Below are positions 61,309 to 64,000 of a DNA stretch of 64,000 nt, piece by piece. The position numbers were made by a program, and so were the translations under genes. The notes beneath the pieces were generated by a model. That model saw only the letters and a program-made list of their open reading frames with translations. It was not told the origin of the DNA and did no database searches. Source of the stretch: Improbicoccus pseudotrichonymphae (GTDB taxonomy: Bacteria > Bacillota > Clostridia > Oscillospirales > Acutalibacteraceae); the NCBI GenBank assembly GCA_036322855.1, contig AP027924.1, forward strand, positions 310,001 through 374,000, in the 5' to 3' direction. Numbering within the stretch: position 1 is the stretch's first letter; each line of letters starts with the position of its first letter.

Positions 61309-62181
61309 TTGGAAAATTTTAGAATAGTTACTGATTCTTGTTCTGATATGGATTACAAACTTTCGCAGCAATATAACATTGATGTTGTGAGTTTGAAATA
61401 CAGTTCGGATGAATTTTTCTTCGATGATCCCGTCGGAATAGAAAGGGAAACAAAACTTAACGAATTTTATGACAAAATAAAGAAAAATCAGAGGTTCAAA
61501 ACATCGCAAATTAATCCGGAAGAGTTTCTTGATATTTTTAGGAGTTATTTGAAAAATGGCACAGATTTACTTTTTATTTTATGTTCTTCTGGGCTCAGTG
61601 GAACATATAACTCGGCCAAAATAGCGGCAAAAGAAATTCTTGAATCATATCCCGAACGTAGGATAATTGTAATCGATTCCGGTTGTGCGTCTCTCGGTCT
61701 TGGTCTACTTGTTATTGAAGCGGCAAAAAAAAGAGACGAGAATTACAGTATGGAAGAGATTGCAGAATACATAGATAACATCAAAACAAAAGTGAATCAT
61801 CTGGCAATACTCAGTGATTTAAACTATTTAAAATCGGGGGGGAGAATAAGCCCCACGGTGGCTTTTTTCGGAAATATATTGGGAATGAAACCGATTGTGA
61901 GTGTCGATAAAAAGGACGGGCGTCTGTATTTACATTCCAAGCAGCGCGGGATGAATAGGGCTCTTAATTTTCTGATCGAGGAATTGAAAAAAGAGGATTT
62001 CAAAGGAAAACCTCAAACTATATATTTGACATATAACAAAGAAGGCACAGAAAAGGATGTCGAAAACGGGTTGAAGTGGGAATTTAACGTCCCAATTATA
62101 AAAAGCAAGCTAAGCGCCACGATATCGTCGCACACAGGCCTTGGCACCGTTGCGATATTCTATAAGAAGCTTTCGATTTAA
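61309..62181 (+). CDS. DegV family fatty-acid-binding protein
   Basis: A 290-residue protein: FRIVTDSCSDMDYKL at the start, FKTSQINPEEFLDIF, LCSSGLSGTYNSAKIAA, DSGCASLGLGLLVIEAA, LNYLKSGGRISP, SSHTGLGTVAIFY. DegV (FakB-like) proteins carry fatty acids for phosphorylation by FakA and use in lipid synthesis, which would suit uptake of host fatty acids through PlsX/PlsY. TTG at 61309 behind GGAG. Confidence 0.92.
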   Translation: MENFRIVTDSCSDMDYKLSQQYNIDVVSLKYSSDEFFFDDPVGIERETKLNEFYDKIKKNQRFKTSQINPEEFLDIFRSYLKNGTDLLFILCSSGLSGTYNSAKIAAKEILESYPERRIIVIDSGCASLGLGLLVIEAAKKRDENYSMEEIAEYIDNIKTKVNHLAILSDLNYLKSGGRISPTVAFFGNILGMKPIVSVDKKDGRLYLHSKQRGMNRALNFLIEELKKEDFKGKPQTIYLTYNKEGTEKDVENGLKWEFNVPIIKSKLSATISSHTGLGTVAIFYKKLSI

Positions 62182-62392
62182 CATTTAATTTGTTGCTTAA
62201 ATAAAATGTGTTTGAATTTAGTGGTTAAAACCTATCGTATTCTGATATCTTTCCGTGAAATCGCTAGTATTGACGTCATCAAGTATGCCTCAGGTGTTGC
62301 AATTTAATTGATTCGAATAAAAAGACTATAAGCAAAGCACATACTTTCTCTAGGCTGTAGAAAGAATGAATCGTTTGTTTAGACATTATTTA
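62182..62392 (+). mobile_element. IS1-like InsB remnant (left part), interrupted
   Basis: 62357-62391 reads VERMNRLFRHYL, the same place in InsB as 58136 onwards. It is cut at 62392 by the IS5-type element and continues after it at 63127. The 170 bases upstream contain no gene I can support. Confidence 0.6.
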
Positions 62393-63126
62393 GAGCCTGT
62401 TCACATGAAACAAAGAATCGAAAATAAAGGCAAGATAAAGAAAAGAAATATATATTAAAGCGAGCTTATCATAACGTGTAAAAATGTGGCGAAATCTGAA
62501 CAATCTACGAAATATCCGTTCGATTCATTACGTTTTTGTATGCAATTTTTATATATAACCAAGGTTTTTACGATCTGATTTAGGTGAAACAATTTAAAAA
62601 CCCGAATCTTTAGCCAAACTTCGAGTTTTGTCTTCTTCGTATGCTATTCATAAGTAATATTTCTTCTTTTTAGCTTTTTTCTTCGAAATCATCTTTTCTC
62701 CAAATGCATCGCCGTCTTGACCAAGCGAGAGCATAAAAATCACAGGATCTTTACTCCGCAAATCATATGAATTTTTTGTATTCCGGTCTCTCTTTGTCTC
62801 GCTGATTGCTTGTTTGCTTGCCTTTTCTAAAGCTTTTACGCACCTAGAATCTAGAGAAAATATCCGACTTTTTAATGCAATCATTCCATTACCTTGCAAA
62901 CATTTGAACACTTTTTCTGGCGTTACGTTTTTAATCCAACGATTAATACTCATATAAATCGTATGCCAGTTATTTCCCTAAACTGTGATGTTTACACCCA
63001 TTTTCAAGAACATGTAAAGCGTGTTTAATATTTCTAAATTGCTGATTTTAGAAAAACTTTTCTGTTTTGGAAACAATTTTTCTATTTTCTTATAATTTTA
63101 AATTTATTTCGCATGAACAGGTTCTA
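62392..63126. mobile_element. IS5-type element inserted in an IS1-like remnant
   Basis: Left end GAGCCTGTTCACATGAAA and right end TTTCGCATGAACAGGTTC are imperfect inverted repeats of the GAGCCTGTTCA type known in IS5-family elements. It splits the InsB reading TATTTA|CAAGATT with an apparent TA duplication. It is about 735 bp and has no recognisable transposase; the only frame of note is the minus-strand one at 62648-62953. Confidence 0.6.
62648..62953 (-). CDS. unknown protein inside the IS5-type element, 101 aa
   Basis: The product is MSINRWIKNVTPEKVFKCLQ onward, basic, with a Lys-rich tail (SKKKAKKKKYYL). It shows no DDE motif or known transposase block. It may be a captured fragment, a degraded transposase in a shifted frame or a chance frame. 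No Shine-Dalgarno is evident. Confidence 0.3.
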   Translation of the reverse strand: MSINRWIKNVTPEKVFKCLQGNGMIALKSRIFSLDSRCVKALEKASKQAISETKRDRNTKNSYDLRSKDPVIFMLSLGQDGDAFGEKMISKKKAKKKKYYL

Positions 63127-63240
63127 ACAAGATTTGTAAGAAAAACATATTGTTGGTCCAAGAGTTTAAGAATAATTAAATAATCAGTTTTATTTTTATG
63201 TATAAATGTATATTTCTTTAGCAATATCATTTTACGATCT
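63127..63240 (+). mobile_element. IS1-like InsB remnant (right part) and right end
   Basis: It reads RKTYCWSKSLRII with a stop, equal to the C-terminus at 58.2 kb, then the right end TTTAGCAATATC at about 63219-63230. With 62357-62391 it restores one decayed copy. Confidence 0.6.
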
Positions 63241-63291
63241 ATTTTATACGTTGTACGTTTCGATGCTCTGTCTTTTAGTGGTCCCGGTCTC

Positions 63292-63325
63292 TCCCCTCGG
63301 GTTTCTCTCCCACAACCCGAGAGGA
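63292..63325. terminator. strong GC-rich hairpin near the nif3 end
   Basis: CTCGGGTT (63296-63303) pairs with AACCCGAG (63314-63321). The surrounding 50 bases are unusually GC-rich for this window. It may terminate nif3 transcription (minus strand) or be a leftover of a mobile element. The stretch 63326-63431 shows nothing else. Confidence 0.4.
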
Positions 63326-63431
63326 TAGTGTGACATTTCATTTACTTCCAGGCCTTTGTATATTCGTTATGCAATGCTTCTAACGCATACTTTCTTAATT
63401 TTACTGAGTATTAATTCATTTTCTTATTGTA

Positions 63432-64000
63432 CTATAATTTACCTTTTGAAAAGAACTTGATAAAATTACCTATAAAATCAGTTTCGTCTTTATTTTTTTT
63501 GGATACAAACACATCTAAGTTTTTGAACTTATTTTTTAATTTAAAACAGAGATGTTCTACGATGACATTTTCTGACACAAAATGTCCTAGTTCGAAGACG
63601 GAAATTTTGTTTTGCTTTGCATATAAAATTTCATGGTGTTTTATTTCCCCGGTGATAAATCCCTGGACGTCTTTTTCCGGCAAATCATAAATACAATCTC
63701 CGCCAGCCCCGGACACAACTGCAATTTTCTCTATGAATGAATTATTATCTGTAAACTTTAAAAAATTGCATTCAAGTTTTGATTTTATAAAGTTTGCAAG
63801 TTCTTGAGACGTCATTACTGTATTTAAAAACGAACAAAATCCAAGCGGAGAATTATTTATAATTTTCACAGGTTCTTTTGGTATTAAATCCAATTTTTTC
63901 AAAAGACAATAATTTACTCCGTCTGGAGAAATGTCCAAATTCGTATGAGCACATATCGCACCGATGCCAGACCTAATTAGATGATAAACTACGTCTTGCG
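63432..64000 (-). CDS. Nif3-like dinuclear metal protein (YqfO type), partial at window edge
   Basis: The C-terminal 188 or so residues are in the window; the frame runs off the right edge. CAHTNLD with SPDGVNYCLL and GEIKHHE carry metal-binding His, Asp and Glu of the Nif3/GTP cyclohydrolase I type 2 family. The usual length is about 260-280 without the PII-like insert, which is absent here (VSGAGGD follows directly). In Firmicutes yqfO commonly sits beside trmK and sigA, which may lie just beyond the edge. Confidence 0.88.
   Translation of the reverse strand, partial: QDVVYHLIRSGIGAICAHTNLDISPDGVNYCLLKKLDLIPKEPVKIINNSPLGFCSFLNTVMTSQELANFIKSKLECNFLKFTDNNSFIEKIAVVSGAGGDCIYDLPEKDVQGFITGEIKHHEILYAKQNKISVFELGHFVSENVIVEHLCFKLKNKFKNLDVFVSKKNKDETDFIGNFIKFFSKGKL

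Overview
The window is AT-rich and densely coded. The gene set points to a member of the Firmicutes, probably Clostridia. It has sigma-G with yqfC, yqfD and ylbJ (endospore genes), a PdaB-type deacetylase, thyX, AddB, a DUF4364 protein, a DegV protein and YlxR-InfB synteny. It also has an ATP/ADP translocase of the Tlc/Npt family, a hallmark of bacteria that live inside eukaryotic cells, and many decayed insertion sequences. I read it as the chromosome of a reduced, host-associated (probably intracellular) clostridial symbiont that keeps at least part of the sporulation programme. This is inference from gene content; no species name can be given from the sequence alone.

Layout. 1-18.6 kb is mostly plus-strand housekeeping: DJ-1, an OGG glycosylase, pgsA, cysS, tarJ, ffh, rpsP, nusA-ylxR-infB, aspS, the nucleotide translocase, thiI, a truncated radA and folD. 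An unknown coiled-coil protein, a structured RNA candidate and a small sigma-like pair follow. 18.6-21.4 kb has an orphan polyamine-type permease, a cation efflux protein and galE. 21.5-22.2 kb holds the first copy of a repeated promoter-leader-signal peptide cassette with a broken exported-protein gene. 22.3-32.2 kb has sod, rarA, a dead IS5 transposase, addB, yajC, comEB, dnaB, plsY and nhaC. 32.4-36.5 kb has tRNA-Trp and three more copies of the cassette, each heading a different exported protein. 36.5-40.4 kb is an envelope cluster (M15 peptidase, nusB, tarI, murG, polysaccharide deacetylase).

40.6-45.4 kb is the most interesting locus. A Nif11-like precursor with a double-glycine leader sits next to a radical SAM/SPASM maturase. 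Divergent from them is a membrane-anchored AAA+ ATPase whose own N-terminus looks like a Nif11/double-glycine leader and whose C-terminus is an acidic repeat tail. 45.5-52.1 kb is murF, rpmH-rnpA, a divergent yidC-like gene, rpsF-ssb-rpsR, dxs and thyX. 52.2-55.6 kb is the sporulation block. 55.6-58.3 kb is an IS graveyard around a nonsense-interrupted exported coiled-coil gene. 58.4-64 kb has xseB, an exported surface protein, mscS, a DUF4364 protein, degV, nested IS remnants and the start-proximal part of a Nif3 gene.

How the genes fit together. The organism appears to import host ATP, to make peptidoglycan (murF, murG) and a ribitol-phosphate polymer (tarI, tarJ), and to make isoprenoids by the MEP route (dxs). 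It exports a family of proteins that share an almost identical 5' regulatory and secretion module but differ in their mature parts; these are candidate host-interaction factors. Several starts appear to use AUU or AUA, placed correctly behind Shine-Dalgarno sites, so Met-only gene calling would miss or mis-start genes here.
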